Assembly (NCBI GenBank): GCA_015075515.1
Contig: JABTUE010000003.1
Coordinates: forward strand, 620,001 to 684,000
Direction: 5' to 3'
DNA: 64,000 nucleotides
From: Planctomycetota bacterium
Lineage (GTDB): Bacteria > Planctomycetota > UBA8742 > UBA2392
Part shown: piece after piece, positions 63,974 to 64,000 of the stretch
Layout: every line of letters begins with the position of its first letter
Numbering within the stretch: position 1 is the stretch's first letter
Position numbers and translations under genes: made by a program
The notes under the pieces: model-generated
Database searches by the model: none
What the model was told of the DNA's origin: nothing
What the model saw: the letters and a program-made list of their open reading frames with translations, nothing else

Positions 63974-64000
63974 GGGATCCTCCGCGCGGCAGTGTAATTC

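Overview
The window is high-GC bacterial DNA, most likely from a planctomycete (Planctomycetota) or a close relative. The pointers are a secreted DUF1549/DUF1553 cytochrome-like protein with a CxxCH motif, a thioredoxin/PDZ protein with an in-frame UGA that looks like selenocysteine, a Ser/Thr kinase fused to TPRs, a tricorn-like S41 protease, and several proteins built from GspG-like domains. TonB, a TonB-dependent receptor and a beta-barrel candidate imply an outer membrane. This is inferred from gene content; no rRNA is present.

Layout. 0-3.7 kb: glycosyltransferases (GT10-like end, GT4, two tandem GT2 paralogues), probably surface polysaccharide. 3.9-6.8 kb: TonB-dependent receptor plus its own TonB. 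6.9-9.8 kb: a large secreted orphan. 10-14 kb: an ABC exporter pair with one consensus and one degenerate ATP site. 14.2-22.1 kb: addB-addA-MATE joined by 4-bp overlaps. 22.6-26.3 kb: a ferredoxin/RACo-like protein, then VOC-queF-SDR on the minus strand and moaA. 26.3-33.7 kb: a compositionally different island with three insertion sequences (two copies of an IS5/IS1031-like element, one decayed IS3 element), an IS-split gene that can be restored in frame, and DUF2188, GIY-YIG and HAD genes around structured non-coding DNA. 33.9-41 kb: kinase-TPR, ECF sigma with a coupled membrane PDZ protein, YkgJ-type protein, Maf, tRNA-Asn with a duplicated 3' end, a four-repeat pseudopilin-like secreted protein and a TauE-family permease. 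41.3-56 kb: malic enzyme, tricorn protease, 3-hydroxybutyryl-CoA dehydrogenase, DUF4190-like protein, ABC ATPase, outer-membrane protein, TfoX-N protein and a DUF255 protein. 56-59.3 kb: two secreted redox/haem-type proteins, one a selenoprotein candidate. 59.3-64 kb: UbiB kinase, DUF58-BatA pair and a membrane protein.

Sequence quality matters. Between about 43 and 56 kb almost every long gene is split by single-base indels, often at homopolymers, although both sides encode one continuous protein family. I read these as consensus errors in a long-read or draft assembly, not as mass pseudogenisation, and merged the pieces. The UGA at 59,048-59,050 is different: it keeps the frame, falls at the first position of a UxxC redox motif, and is followed by a hairpin with a GGUCU apical loop like that of E. 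coli fdhF. It is the strongest unusual signal in the window.
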